DNA of 64,000 nucleotides from Promethearchaeota archaeon. GTDB lineage: Archaea > Asgardarchaeota > Lokiarchaeia > Sigyniarchaeales > SOKP01. The translations under genes and the position numbers were made by a program. Position 1 is the stretch's first letter, and every line of letters starts with the position of its first letter. The notes below the pieces were generated by a model. The model saw only the letters and a list, made by a program, of their open reading frames with translations. It had not been told where the DNA came from and did not search any database. The DNA is taken from positions 1-64,000 of the forward strand of contig JALGVJ010000013.1 in NCBI GenBank assembly GCA_029838195.1, read 5' to 3'. Of this stretch, positions 43,146 to 52,208 are shown one piece after another.

Positions 43146-44474
43146 TTGAGTGAAAAATTAGAAAAAATACGATCGATTTTAATGAATCATCATGAGACCT
43201 TTAACCAATCCATTCCATTAATAGCATCGGAAAATATTACCAGTCCTGCTGTCCGAGAAGCTTGTAATTGCGATTTCTCTCATCGTTATGCAGAAGGCTG
43301 GGTAGGGCAAAGAGTTTATGCTGGTTGCAAATATATTGATGAGATTGAACAAATTTGTATCGATTTAGCAAAACAATATTTTAGATGCGTTCATGCGGAC
43401 GTGCGTCCGATATCCGGAGTAGTGGCGAATTTAGCATTATACAATGCTTTTACTTCAGAAAATGGTGGAAGGATGTGTGCCATGCCCATTCCGAAAGGAG
43501 GACATATCTCTCATGCTCCAAAAATCGCGAGTTCAGGACGTCCCATTTATGGAACGGCAGGCACGGTAAGGGGATTGGACGTGCGGTATTTAGCTTTTGA
43601 TGAAAAAAACATGAACATTGATGTAGATGGCTCAATAAAAATCATTCGTGAATTCAAACCAGAATTAATTTTATTTGGAGGATCCGTGTTTCTCTTTCCT
43701 CATCCCGTTAAAGAGTTAAGAAACGTAGCAAATGAAGTAGGAGCAAGCATCGGATATGATGCAGCACATGTTGCCGGACTCATAGGGTCAGGCTATTTCC
43801 AAGATCCATTGAGAGAAGGTGCAGATGCCATAGCCATCAGTACTCATAAGACTTTACCTGGACCTCAACACGGAGCAGTGCTCACGGATAGAGAAGATCT
43901 CATTGATGAGTTGAAAAATGCGGTATTTCCCGCATTAATGTCAAATCATCACCTTCATAATGTAGCGGGGTTAGCCATTGCGTTATTAGAAATGCTAGAG
44001 TTTGGAAAAGAATATCATAAAAAAGTAATTGAAAATGCTCAAACATTCGGAGAAGCTCTAGCTGAAGCAGGATTTAATGTACTCTGTGAACATTTGGGAT
44101 TCACGAAATCCCATCAAATAGTAGTGGACGTGTCCAACTTTCAAAAAGACGTGGGCTTGGGAGGAGATATTGAGAAACTCCTAGAAAAAGCAAATATCAT
44201 CATCAATAGAAATCTCTTACCCTGGGATATCCGAGAAGGCAGACATTACATGAATCCTGGTGGATTACGACTTGGAACTAGCGAAGTGACTCGCTTAGGA
44301 ATGGGAAAAAGCGAAATGAAGCAAATCGCCGAATTTTTTAAATCTTTAATCATTGATAAAAAAGACCCCAATAAAGTAAAAAAAGAAGTGGCAAAATTTA
44401 GAAGAGAATTTCAATCAGTAAAATATTGTTTTCAATCCACCAATTCTGCCTATGGATACTTAAAATTCTATTAA
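43146..44474 (+). CDS. glyA: Serine hydroxymethyltransferase
   Basis: This is a PLP enzyme converting serine and a pterin carrier to glycine and methylene-pterin. IPLIASENITSPAVREA, RYAEGWVGQRVYAG, YDAAHVAGLI, the PLP Lys in STHKTLPGPQHG (about residue 235) and GLRLGTSEVTRLGMG are present. The 442-residue length fits archaeal enzymes. The start is TTG 43146, since no ATG precedes the conserved N-terminus in frame. It is probably separate from the rpoD operon 105 bases downstream. Confidence 0.9.
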   Translation: MSEKLEKIRSILMNHHETFNQSIPLIASENITSPAVREACNCDFSHRYAEGWVGQRVYAGCKYIDEIEQICIDLAKQYFRCVHADVRPISGVVANLALYNAFTSENGGRMCAMPIPKGGHISHAPKIASSGRPIYGTAGTVRGLDVRYLAFDEKNMNIDVDGSIKIIREFKPELILFGGSVFLFPHPVKELRNVANEVGASIGYDAAHVAGLIGSGYFQDPLREGADAIAISTHKTLPGPQHGAVLTDREDLIDELKNAVFPALMSNHHLHNVAGLAIALLEMLEFGKEYHKKVIENAQTFGEALAEAGFNVLCEHLGFTKSHQIVVDVSNFQKDVGLGGDIEKLLEKANIIINRNLLPWDIREGRHYMNPGGLRLGTSEVTRLGMGKSEMKQIAEFFKSLIIDKKDPNKVKKEVAKFRREFQSVKYCFQSTNSAYGYLKFY

Positions 44475-44578
44475 ATTTTTTTCCTTTCTTTTTCCAATCG
44501 AGGCATAAAATTTAACTAGAATAAAGTATTTTATACCTCATCAACGTTTTTTATTACAATTATAACACGATTACGAAA

Positions 44579-45412
44579 ATGAATATCGAAATTCTCGAAA
44601 GAGATGAGCATTCTTTAACCTTCTTAGTGGAAGGAATTTCCATAGAAATGGCAAATGCCATAAGAAGAATCATCTTATCAGAAATTCCCGTAATGGCTAT
44701 AGATGAAGTTATCATTTTAAAAAATGACTCTGTCCTTTATGACGAAATCTTAGCGCATCGATTAGGTTTAATCCCTCTCACTACGGATTTGGAAACCTAT
44801 AAACTTCCTCAAGAATGTGAGTGTGGAGGGTATGGATGTCCTCTTTGCCAAGTTTCATTAACATGCGAAATCACGAATACTACTAACAGTCCTCTCATGA
44901 TCTATTCTCGGGATTTAAAATCCAATGATCCTAAAATTGTACCTGTAAGTCCTGATATTCCCATCATCAAGATTGATAAGAATGACAGCATCATTTTCGA
45001 AGCTTATGCCGTACTTGGAACTGCAAAGGAGCATGTAAAATGGCAAGCAGTATCTAACATTTTTTACAGATATTTACCGGACGTTTCCATCGATAGTGAG
45101 AGATGTAAAGATTGTTCTGATAAATGCGAAGGAGGAAAAATGTGTCCGGAGAGGCTTTTTCGATATTCCGAAAAGAATGCTCCTTCTTTAATCGAGGATT
45201 ACTGGAGATATTGCACGCTATGCGAGGCGTGTGCAAAAAACTGTCCGAATAAAGCTATTAATGTGAATTGGAAAGAGAACTCCTATATTTTTTCCATTGA
45301 AAGTGATGGTGTTTTACCATTCAATGTTTTAATCAAAAAAACTTTTGAAATTTTTTTAGAGAAACTAGATGAATTTGAAAACAAGCTCATGAACCTTCAA
45401 ATAGAGACATGA
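44579..45412 (+). CDS. rpoD: DNA-directed RNA polymerase subunit D
   Basis: This is the Rpb3/alpha-like assembly subunit. EGISIEMANAIRRIILSEIPVMAIDEV, split by short loops, and LAHRLGLIPLTTD are hallmarks. A cysteine-bearing loop CECGGYGCPLC follows. The insert domain has two ferredoxin-type sets, CKDCSDKCEGGKMCP and CTLCEACAKNCP, so both 4Fe-4S clusters of the archaeal subunit are likely kept. It is first in the operon with L18e, L13 and S9. Confidence 0.95.
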   Translation: MNIEILERDEHSLTFLVEGISIEMANAIRRIILSEIPVMAIDEVIILKNDSVLYDEILAHRLGLIPLTTDLETYKLPQECECGGYGCPLCQVSLTCEITNTTNSPLMIYSRDLKSNDPKIVPVSPDIPIIKIDKNDSIIFEAYAVLGTAKEHVKWQAVSNIFYRYLPDVSIDSERCKDCSDKCEGGKMCPERLFRYSEKNAPSLIEDYWRYCTLCEACAKNCPNKAINVNWKENSYIFSIESDGVLPFNVLIKKTFEIFLEKLDEFENKLMNLQIET

Positions 45413-45486
45413 AGCATCAAAAATTTATTAAAATATCCATGATTTAAACTATTAAACGATAATATTAACTGTGAATGTATTAAAAA

Positions 45487-45843
45487 ATGAGCCATCGAAT
45501 AACCGGGCCATCCAACTATTATCAGCGTAAACTGATAAGGGACTTATGGAAAACTAAAAAAAGAATCTGGAAAACCGTGTCAAAAAAGCTTAGTGGTCCC
45601 AGAAAAAATCGTGTTGAAGTCAATCTTTATAGAATAAACAAGAAGACGAAGGAAGGCGATGTTATAGTCGTTCCGGGAAAAGTTTTAGGCGTAGGAGAAT
45701 TGGATCATGAAATTACTATTGCGTGTTTAAATTGCTCGGAATCTGCTAGAACAAAAATATTATCTTCAGGAAGCAAGCTCTTGTCGATAGAAGAATTATT
45801 AGAACAAAATCCGAAAGGAAGTAATGTTAAAATCTTTTGTTGA
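45487..45843 (+). CDS. rpl18e: 50S ribosomal protein L18e
   Basis: This archaeal/eukaryal large-subunit protein is 118 aa long. KLIRDLWKTKKRIWKTVSKKL, RVEVNLYRINKKTKEGDVIVV (in shorter blocks), PGKVLGVGELDHEITIAC and SIEELLEQNPKGSNVKI match the family. It lies 74 bases after rpoD and 26 before rpl13. Confidence 0.94.
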   Translation: MSHRITGPSNYYQRKLIRDLWKTKKRIWKTVSKKLSGPRKNRVEVNLYRINKKTKEGDVIVVPGKVLGVGELDHEITIACLNCSESARTKILSSGSKLLSIEELLEQNPKGSNVKIFC

Positions 45844-45869
45844 TAAAATTTGGTTAAGAGAGGTTTTAC

Positions 45870-46340
45870 ATGCCTGAATACATACTATTAGATGCTAAGG
45901 ATAAGATATTAGGTAGGTTTTGTAGCCAAGTGGCAAAAAAACTATTGTTAGGTCAGCATGTTGTGGTAATCAATGCAAAAGACGCCATTATTAGTGGAAA
46001 TAAGAGAGCCATTCATGAGAAATATTTAGCACGCTTGAAAATTCGAACAGCAACGAACCCACGGCGAGGTCCCTTTCATAAAAGGCGTCCTGATACGTTC
46101 ATGAGAAGGGTGATCAAACAAATGCTACCCCGCAAGAAACTTAGAGGAAAAGAAGCTCTTACTCGTGTTCACGTGTATATTGGAGATATTCCTGAGAGAT
46201 TTAAAAAAAGATATAATAAATTAATACATGGCGAAATAAAAAATGCAGATAAAAGGCGCCTTTCCTATTACAATAAATACATTACATTAGATAATTTATG
46301 TTCGAGAATTGGATGGAATAAGGAGAACATTGAGGTGTAA
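45870..46340 (+). CDS. rpl13: 50S ribosomal protein L13
   Basis: The protein has 156 residues. LLDAKDKILGRFCSQVAKKLL, VINAKDAIISGNK and the archaeal TFMRRVIKQMLPRKKLRGK region are clear. GAGAGG lies six bases before the ATG. Its short spacing on both sides confirms operon membership. Confidence 0.94.
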   Translation: MPEYILLDAKDKILGRFCSQVAKKLLLGQHVVVINAKDAIISGNKRAIHEKYLARLKIRTATNPRRGPFHKRRPDTFMRRVIKQMLPRKKLRGKEALTRVHVYIGDIPERFKKRYNKLIHGEIKNADKRRLSYYNKYITLDNLCSRIGWNKENIEV

Positions 46341-46345
46341 AAATC

Positions 46346-46762
46346 ATGTCTGAAAAAGTTAAAATTATTCAAAGTTCAGGTAAACGAAAAACTGCCATTG
46401 CAAGAGCTACGTTAAGACATCCTGCAAAGGGCCAAATTAAGATTAACAATGTCCCTCTTCATTTATATGAACCCGAACTCGCCCGATTAAGAATTCAAGA
46501 AGTATTAGAGATAGGATATCATCCCAAATTAGATAAGTGTGATATTTCAATAAAAGTAAAAGGTGGAGGAATAATGGGACAGACAGATGCCGTCCGAATT
46601 GCCTTGGCAAGAATCATTACTAAATTTATAGGGACTAAAACCGTTGAACAGGCGTTTCGAGAATATCAAGACACCCTTTTATCAGGAGATTCAAGAAGAA
46701 CCGAACCGAAGAAATTTGGAGGCAAGAAAGCCAGAGCTCGCCGTCAAAAATCTTTTCGGTAA
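46346..46762 (+). CDS. rps9: 30S ribosomal protein S9
   Basis: The protein has 138 residues. SSGKRKTAIARATLRHPAKG, KVKGGGIMGQTDAVRIALARI (shorter blocks), SGDSRRTEPKKFGGKKARAR and the C-terminal KSFR, which reaches the P-site tRNA, are typical. The start has GAGGTG eight bases upstream, inside the end of rpl13. In many archaea rpoN and rpoK follow here; in this window converging aroA follows. Confidence 0.95.
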   Translation: MSEKVKIIQSSGKRKTAIARATLRHPAKGQIKINNVPLHLYEPELARLRIQEVLEIGYHPKLDKCDISIKVKGGGIMGQTDAVRIALARIITKFIGTKTVEQAFREYQDTLLSGDSRRTEPKKFGGKKARARRQKSFR

Positions 46763-46786
46763 ACGTTTACTTTCCATCTCTTAACC

Positions 46787-48109
46787 TCATTTAAATTCTA
46801 TTTTTGCATTTAGTTTTTTTAAGTGTTCCGTGAAATTAGGATAAGAATCGTTTATTATTTCAATATTTTTTATTATCGTGCTAGTAGATGCACGAAGGGC
46901 GGCAATGGTACACGCCATGGCGATTCGATGATCATTATTATGATTAATCTCTGTTCCATTTAACTCCTTACATTGATGTATTATCATTTTATCCTCAAAT
47001 TCTTCTACTTTTACTCCCATTTTTCTTAATTCCCTTGCCATTACGGAAATACGATCGGATTCTTTTAATCGTAAACTTGTTGCATTGTATAGCGTAGTGT
47101 TCCCTCTTGCTTGTGTTCCCAAGACGCAAAGAATGGGGAATAAATCTGGAATGTCCTTACAATCGATATCGATTCCTTCTAAAGGATGCGTATCAATGTT
47201 TCCATTAATGAGGACGCGGTGGTTTTTTGAATCTACTTCAATTTCAGCTCCCATTTCTTTTAAAATTTCAATGATTTGCTTATCGCCTTGAGGTGTTTCA
47301 ATATCTAGATTGGAAATGACGACTTGTTCTTTTGAACTTAATACAGCCGCACATATTAAAAAGGCTGCGGAAGAAAAGTCGCCGGGAATTTCATATTCTC
47401 TCCCTTCTAATTCTTGATTCACGGGAATCCGAAAATAACCGGTTCTATCCTTTTTTAACACCTCCTGAACCTCACCTCCAAATGCGCTTAATACATCTTC
47501 AGTAATTTTAATATAAGGATAAGAAATGAGAGGAGAGATGATATTTATAATAATAGAATCTTTCTGAGCGCATTTAATCATGGGACACGTAATTAATAGA
47601 GCGGTAATGAACTGTGAGCTAATATCTCCTGGAATTGAAATGGACTTACATGATTCTTTTACTCGCTCAACATGTAAGATATCATCCGTTAACTTGTATG
47701 TAGCTCCTAAAGAATCAAGAGATTCCAAAAGAGGTCGAATGGGACGATTTTTCGCAAGAAATTCTCCGGTCAAAGTTAAGCCTCCTTCTACGAACAAGCT
47801 TATCGCACTAAACATCCTGATGGAGGTCCCGGAATTCTTACAATCCAATATTTTTTTACATGCTTTAAAAGGAAAGTCCTTTTTTTTTATTCGGTATCGA
47901 TAAGATGATAGTTCTTTTATTTCAACTCCCAGTTCCTTTAATATATTTATTGTTACTCCCACATCTCCGCTCGTTAAAGGGTTGATTAGGGTAGATGGAT
48001 CATTTGCGAGACTTGCAACTACAAAAGCTCGATGAGAATAGCTTTTAGAAGGAGGAGCTCTCACTTCGCCTCGCAAACAGTGAGAACCACCATTAATCTT
48101 TAAATCCAT
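46787..48109 (-). CDS. aroA: 3-phosphoshikimate 1-carboxyvinyltransferase (EPSP synthase)
   Basis: This is the sixth shikimate-pathway enzyme. APPSKSYSHRAFVVASLAN holds the substrate Lys and Arg. NSGTSIRM, PGDISSQFITALL, PGDFSSAAFLICAA, LRLKESDRISVMA and NHNDHRIAMA are present, in family order. I chose ATG 48109 (MDLKING); the frame opens 13 codons earlier, but those residues look non-coding. It is divergent from aroC, its pathway successor, across 86 bases, suggesting joint control. Confidence 0.93.
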   Translation of the reverse strand: MDLKINGGSHCLRGEVRAPPSKSYSHRAFVVASLANDPSTLINPLTSGDVGVTINILKELGVEIKELSSYRYRIKKKDFPFKACKKILDCKNSGTSIRMFSAISLFVEGGLTLTGEFLAKNRPIRPLLESLDSLGATYKLTDDILHVERVKESCKSISIPGDISSQFITALLITCPMIKCAQKDSIIINIISPLISYPYIKITEDVLSAFGGEVQEVLKKDRTGYFRIPVNQELEGREYEIPGDFSSAAFLICAAVLSSKEQVVISNLDIETPQGDKQIIEILKEMGAEIEVDSKNHRVLINGNIDTHPLEGIDIDCKDIPDLFPILCVLGTQARGNTTLYNATSLRLKESDRISVMARELRKMGVKVEEFEDKMIIHQCKELNGTEINHNNDHRIAMACTIAALRASTSTIIKNIEIINDSYPNFTEHLKKLNAKIEFK

Positions 48110-48195
48110 TAAATAATTTAAAATTGTATTGAATAAAATATTAATCACGAAGGATTAAAATAGAACGGAACGTAAAGGAAAAATAGTGAGTTAAA
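48110..48195. promoter_or_regulatory. Shared divergent promoter region of aroA and aroC
   Basis: Only 86 bases separate the starts of two consecutive shikimate-pathway genes, so both promoters must overlap or abut here. The stretch is AT-rich, with TTTAAAATTGTATT- and AATAAAATATTAAT-like TATA candidates. No clear operator repeat is seen. Confidence 0.4.
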
Positions 48196-49299
48196 ATGGG
48201 TGATAATGTCCTCGGAACGCGTTTAAAAATAACGTCATTTGGTGAAAGTCATGGAGATGTTATTGGTATCGTATTAGATAGTATTCCCGCGGGATTAGAA
48301 ATAGATATGGACTACGTGCGCACGCAACTTCGGTATCGAAGGCCAGGACAATCTCGTTTGACTACAAACCGCACGGAACATGATGAACCCGTGATACTTT
48401 CAGGTGTTTTTAAAGGGAAAACCACGGGGGCTCCTCTCTGCATAATAATAAAAAACAAGGATGTAGATTCTTCTTCTTATGAAAAAAATAAATTTCGCCT
48501 AAGGCCTTCCCATTGCGATTTTTCCGCATGGAAACGATATGGAGGCCATGCGGATTATCGGGGCTCGGGAAGATTTTCCGGAAGAATAACGGCAGGATTT
48601 GTAATGGCGGGGTCAATTGCAAAACAAGTCTTAAAAAAATATAGCATCTTTATCTTCGCATATACGAAAAGCATAGGTGCCGTGACAGATGATAAAACTT
48701 ATATCATTGATGATTTAAGTAAATATCTCGAAAAAAGAGAACAATCACCAGTGAGAGCTCTAAATGATGAAAAATCAAAATTAATGGAAGAATTAATTGA
48801 GCATGTCAAAAAGGAGAATGATTCAATAGGGGGTACCATAAAATGCATGATATATAACGTACCCCCCGGCATCGGCAGTCCTGTATTTAACAACCTTGAA
48901 TCTAACATCAGTAAGGCAATCTTCTCGATTCCAGCTATTAAGGGTGTAGAATTTGGTGCCGGATTTAAAGCTTCTCTAATGAGAGGCTCCCAACATAATG
49001 ACCCTTGGATCATAAAAGATGGGGTAATTAAAACATCAAAAAATGATGCTGGAGGTATAATCGGGGGAATTTCCACGGGAATGCCCATTGAATTTACAGT
49101 TGCCGTGAAGCCTACTTCTACTATCGGAATCCCGCAAAATACAGTAGATATTGAAACCATGCAAGAAATTCAAGTAAAATTTGAGGGCCGTCATGACCCT
49201 TGCATCGTGCCGCGAGCGGTTGTCGTGGTGGAATCAATGGCCGCCATCGCTTTACTCGACCAAATGCTCATGGAAGGAAAAATACCTCTAGTTTTATGA
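48196..49299 (+). CDS. aroC: Chorismate synthase
   Basis: It converts EPSP to chorismate using reduced FMN. All three signatures are present: GTRLKITSFGESHGDVIGIVLD near the start (in blocks), RPSHCDFSAWKRYGGHADYRG (in blocks) and the late FEGRHDPCIVPRAVVVVESM. RYRRPGQSRLTTNR is intact. The 367-residue length is normal. No fused flavin reductase is present, so reduced FMN must come from elsewhere. Confidence 0.95.
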   Translation: MGDNVLGTRLKITSFGESHGDVIGIVLDSIPAGLEIDMDYVRTQLRYRRPGQSRLTTNRTEHDEPVILSGVFKGKTTGAPLCIIIKNKDVDSSSYEKNKFRLRPSHCDFSAWKRYGGHADYRGSGRFSGRITAGFVMAGSIAKQVLKKYSIFIFAYTKSIGAVTDDKTYIIDDLSKYLEKREQSPVRALNDEKSKLMEELIEHVKKENDSIGGTIKCMIYNVPPGIGSPVFNNLESNISKAIFSIPAIKGVEFGAGFKASLMRGSQHNDPWIIKDGVIKTSKNDAGGIIGGISTGMPIEFTVAVKPTSTIGIPQNTVDIETMQEIQVKFEGRHDPCIVPRAVVVVESMAAIALLDQMLMEGKIPLVL

Positions 49300-49535
49300 A
49301 AAACATTAATCCTTAATAGAATCAAGTTTGCATTAGACGTCCTTGTATTTTTAGCAAGAGTGAAGGTAAAAACCTCTTGTTAAGAAAATTACTTAAGATT
49401 CCTTGAGGAGCTGCTTAAAGGAAAAAAATAAGAATTTTTAAAAGGTTCAAAGGATTAAAAAGCATGTGAATCAATTTATAAAAATTGCACTCCATGTGAA
49501 ATGAATATAAGGTGAAAATATAAAAGGCTAAAAAA

Positions 49536-49769
49536 ATGAACGAGAAAATTGATACATCCGGCCAATTTATTGAATTCTACAAAAAAAAAGGAGATTATTT
49601 GTATGAGCTTTCTCAGAATCACTTCATGAACAGAGAATATAAAAAGACTTTAGAATTATTGAATCAGGCTTATAGCATGTACGTGAAAGCGGGCGCAAAA
49701 GAAGATGCTGAAAGAATCAAGCAACGATTTAATCAAATTAAGGAAAAGTATTTAAAAAAAAAAAAATAA
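49536..49769 (+). CDS. Small TPR-like helical protein, 77 aa
   Basis: Two helices, GDYLYELSQNHFMNREYKKT then LELLNQAYSMYVKAGAKEDA, resemble one tetratricopeptide hairpin. A Lys-rich end with KEKYLKKKK follows. It may be a small adaptor; no function can be assigned. Codon use is normal and the ATG lies after an AT-rich promoter-like stretch. Confidence 0.5.
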   Translation: MNEKIDTSGQFIEFYKKKGDYLYELSQNHFMNREYKKTLELLNQAYSMYVKAGAKEDAERIKQRFNQIKEKYLKKKK

Positions 49770-49920
49770 AATCTTGAATCATGGTTTAAATGTTTATTTC
49801 CTCTATTTTTTGAATTTCGGATGTATTGTAATTGTTCTAACGAGAATCTCCTTGAGAATTTTCCCGTTAGTAATCATTAATGAAAGAAAAAGATAGCACC
49901 ACGAAAAATACCTTTAAAAC

Positions 49921-50415
49921 CTAAGAAATTAACCCCGCATTTTTCATGCCTTCCAAGATATTCTTTATATGGGTTCCCCTCCAAAAAATTTTACGACAAG
50001 CGGGATTTCGACATCGGTAAAAGATGTCATGATAATTAAAAGTAGCTTCTTCCACCTCTTTTTTAATACTCTCTTTATTTGTTATTAATTGTAATTTAGA
50101 ATTACATTTTGAGCATCTTGCTTTATCCATGGTAAAATCAAATTCTAAATTCAATTTTTCTTTTAATTGCTTTAAATAATTGTATACGCCTTCTCCTTTT
50201 ACGTAAATCGATATGGGGCGAGCTTTTTTGTAAAAGGAATAATCTCTTGTAATAAGGATTCTATTCTCTCTCAAGGCATGTTCTAATAACTTCTTGTCAG
50301 AAATGGGATTCATTCCATAATATTTCTCTAAATCATTCGCATAAAGGGTATCATGACCAAAAATTCTCAAAAATCGCGCGAGTCGACCTAACATCGCATC
50401 CACTAAAAACTTCAT
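49921..50415 (-). CDS. Mut7-C RNase-like (PIN-fold) protein
   Basis: FLVDAMLGRLARFLRIFGHDT at the start (acidic PIN-like motif) and RILITRDYSFYKKA are hallmarks of Mut7-C/DUF82. A zinc ribbon follows, CSKCN...YRCRNPACRKIFWRGTH. Family members are predicted RNases. I chose ATG 50415 (MKFLVDAM) over the TTG four codons earlier. Its RNA target is unknown. It is divergent from the FmdE-like gene. Confidence 0.85.
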   Translation of the reverse strand: MKFLVDAMLGRLARFLRIFGHDTLYANDLEKYYGMNPISDKKLLEHALRENRILITRDYSFYKKARPISIYVKGEGVYNYLKQLKEKLNLEFDFTMDKARCSKCNSKLQLITNKESIKKEVEEATFNYHDIFYRCRNPACRKIFWRGTHIKNILEGMKNAGLIS

Positions 50416-50427
50416 GGAGTTTCTCAA

Positions 50428-50741
50428 GGATAAGAATGATAAGAGAAATAAATAAATATTTTCTTTTTATGAAATTTTATCGTTCCTTATCTTATAAAAA
50501 TTTAGCTAAATCTAAAAAAATCATCATGTCATTATAACCAATTTCATCTTTAAAACCTTCGGAGAAGAAGGGAAGACAATGGAAACGAATGGGGATTCCT
50601 ATTTAAAATTACGTCTTCCTTATTTTTTTCTCCTTAAATGAACGGCTACATTTCCATGTACGATTCATAAAAATTTATAATGATAAATGTCTTTTTATTC
50701 CACAATTAAAAGAAAAACCGCATGGAAGTGAAAAATAAATT
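50428..50741. other. Intergenic region with nested hairpins
   Basis: Between divergent genes. It contains CCTTC/GAAGG (about 50556-50571) and GGAAGAC (50571-50577) pairing with GTCTTCC (50613-50619), with an inner GGAA/TTCC stem, then TTATTTTTTT. This could be a terminator for an unannotated transcript or a small structured RNA. No open frame seen. Confidence 0.35.
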
Positions 50742-51281
50742 TTGGACGCTAAACAACTCATGAAAAAAGCAGTAAAATTTCATGGACATGCATGTCCCGG
50801 TTTAGCTTTAGGTGTCATGGTCGCTAAATATATTCTAGAACACGGTAATGACTTTTCTATAGATGAAGAATTAGTTGCTGTCGTTGAAAATAATAACTGT
50901 TCGGTCGATGCCATTCAAGCATTAATTGGTACTACCTTCGGTAAGGGAAATTTAATTTTTCTCGATTTCGGAAAGAATAATTATACCATTTATAATCGAA
51001 CTCAAAAAAAAGGAATAAGAATTTCCTTAAAATCGAGTGGATTACGAAGCCGTGATATGTCTCGGGAAGAACGCATCGAACAATTGTTAAATTCTGCTCC
51101 GGAAGATGTGTTTGAAATCAAGCCTGTAGAATTTAATCCGCCAAAAGAAGCAGAGATCCATGAATCCATTCGCTGTGATAAATGTGGAGAACCGACCATG
51201 AGCACCCGCATTAAAATACATGAAAATAAAAAGTTATGCATTCCCTGTTATAATCAAATGGTGAACCGTTTAAATGAATGA
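50742..51281 (+). CDS. FmdE family protein with zinc ribbon
   Basis: The N-terminal domain KFHGHACPGLALGVMVAKYIL, VENNNCSVDAIQALIGTTFGKG (in blocks) and the acidic middle match FmdE-like proteins, first named from formylmethanofuran dehydrogenase operons. The C-terminus has a zinc ribbon CDKCGEP...CIPCYNQ. Many archaea and anaerobic bacteria carry stand-alone copies with unclear molybdenum-linked roles. The start is TTG 50742; ATG 50760 would remove six residues. It overlaps the next gene by 8 bases, so coupled expression is likely. Confidence 0.82.
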   Translation: MDAKQLMKKAVKFHGHACPGLALGVMVAKYILEHGNDFSIDEELVAVVENNNCSVDAIQALIGTTFGKGNLIFLDFGKNNYTIYNRTQKKGIRISLKSSGLRSRDMSREERIEQLLNSAPEDVFEIKPVEFNPPKEAEIHESIRCDKCGEPTMSTRIKIHENKKLCIPCYNQMVNRLNE

Positions 51282-52035
51282 AACAGATCCACCAATCCTG
51301 CCTGGAGCAGGTCCTTTCTTTTTTGAGGGAAATGAAATTGGAATCTTGTTGCTTCATGGTGGTGGAGGAGGGACCTGCGCTGATTTAGAACCATTAGCTC
51401 GTGAGCTTCATGAATTAGGGGGATTTACGGTTTCTGTCCCCCTATTACCCGGTTACGGTCGCTCTCCCGAAATATTGAGAAAAACAACCGTGATGGAATG
51501 GAAAGAACACATAAAAAAAGAATTAAACCGTTTAAAAAAGAGCTGTAAAAAAATTTTCGTAGGAGGACACTCCATGGGTGGATTATTGACGCTCATTACT
51601 GCCAGCAAATTCGAGTTAAATGGCATCTTTCTTATTGGCACTCCCATTGGATTTGGAAGTAAACTTCCCTTACTTGTCCCTCTTTTGAAAGTGTTTATAA
51701 AGTACTATCCTGTAGGAGTTGAAGAATTAAAAAAAGAAACCCAGGGAAAATGGGTGGGATATGATAAAATTCCTTTAAATCTCGTAGGCAAGGTTAAAAA
51801 ATTAATGAAAGAAATGAAAACCGTGTTACCACGCATTACTATTCCCGTTTTAATAATGCAAGGACGCTTGGATACTGTGATAAAAAAAAACAGCCTGGAG
51901 TACATCTATAATAATATAAGTTCCAAGGAAAAAGAAAAAGTTTGGTTAGAGCATAGTGATCATCCCATTTTAGATTGTCCCGATCATGAGGTAATCGTCC
52001 AAAAGGTATATGACTTCATTAAAAAATATAGCTAG
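51274..52035 (+). CDS. Alpha/beta hydrolase (carboxylesterase/monoglyceride lipase-like)
   Basis: The oxyanion region LLHGGGGGTCADLEPLA, nucleophile elbow GGHSMGGLLT (Ser about residue 99), catalytic Asp in MQGRLDTVI and His in HSDHPILD form a complete triad. The 253-residue layout resembles Est30-type carboxylesterases. It may release acyl groups from glycerides or small esters. It overlaps the FmdE-like gene, and the next gene is an acyl-CoA dehydrogenase-type enzyme, so a lipid link is possible. Confidence 0.82.
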   Translation: MNETDPPILPGAGPFFFEGNEIGILLLHGGGGGTCADLEPLARELHELGGFTVSVPLLPGYGRSPEILRKTTVMEWKEHIKKELNRLKKSCKKIFVGGHSMGGLLTLITASKFELNGIFLIGTPIGFGSKLPLLVPLLKVFIKYYPVGVEELKKETQGKWVGYDKIPLNLVGKVKKLMKEMKTVLPRITIPVLIMQGRLDTVIKKNSLEYIYNNISSKEKEKVWLEHSDHPILDCPDHEVIVQKVYDFIKKYS

Positions 52036-52208
52036 AAGATCTATTTTCTCTAATAAGAAAACCTTATTTCAAAACTCCAAAATATTTAAATAGTATCAGT
52101 AATGTCTTCTTTTTTACATGATATTTAAAAATTAAAAATCATGTCTAAAAGAACCTATTTTAAAAACACCATGAAATATCTTAACCAAAATAAAGGGTTT
52201 GAGTTTTA

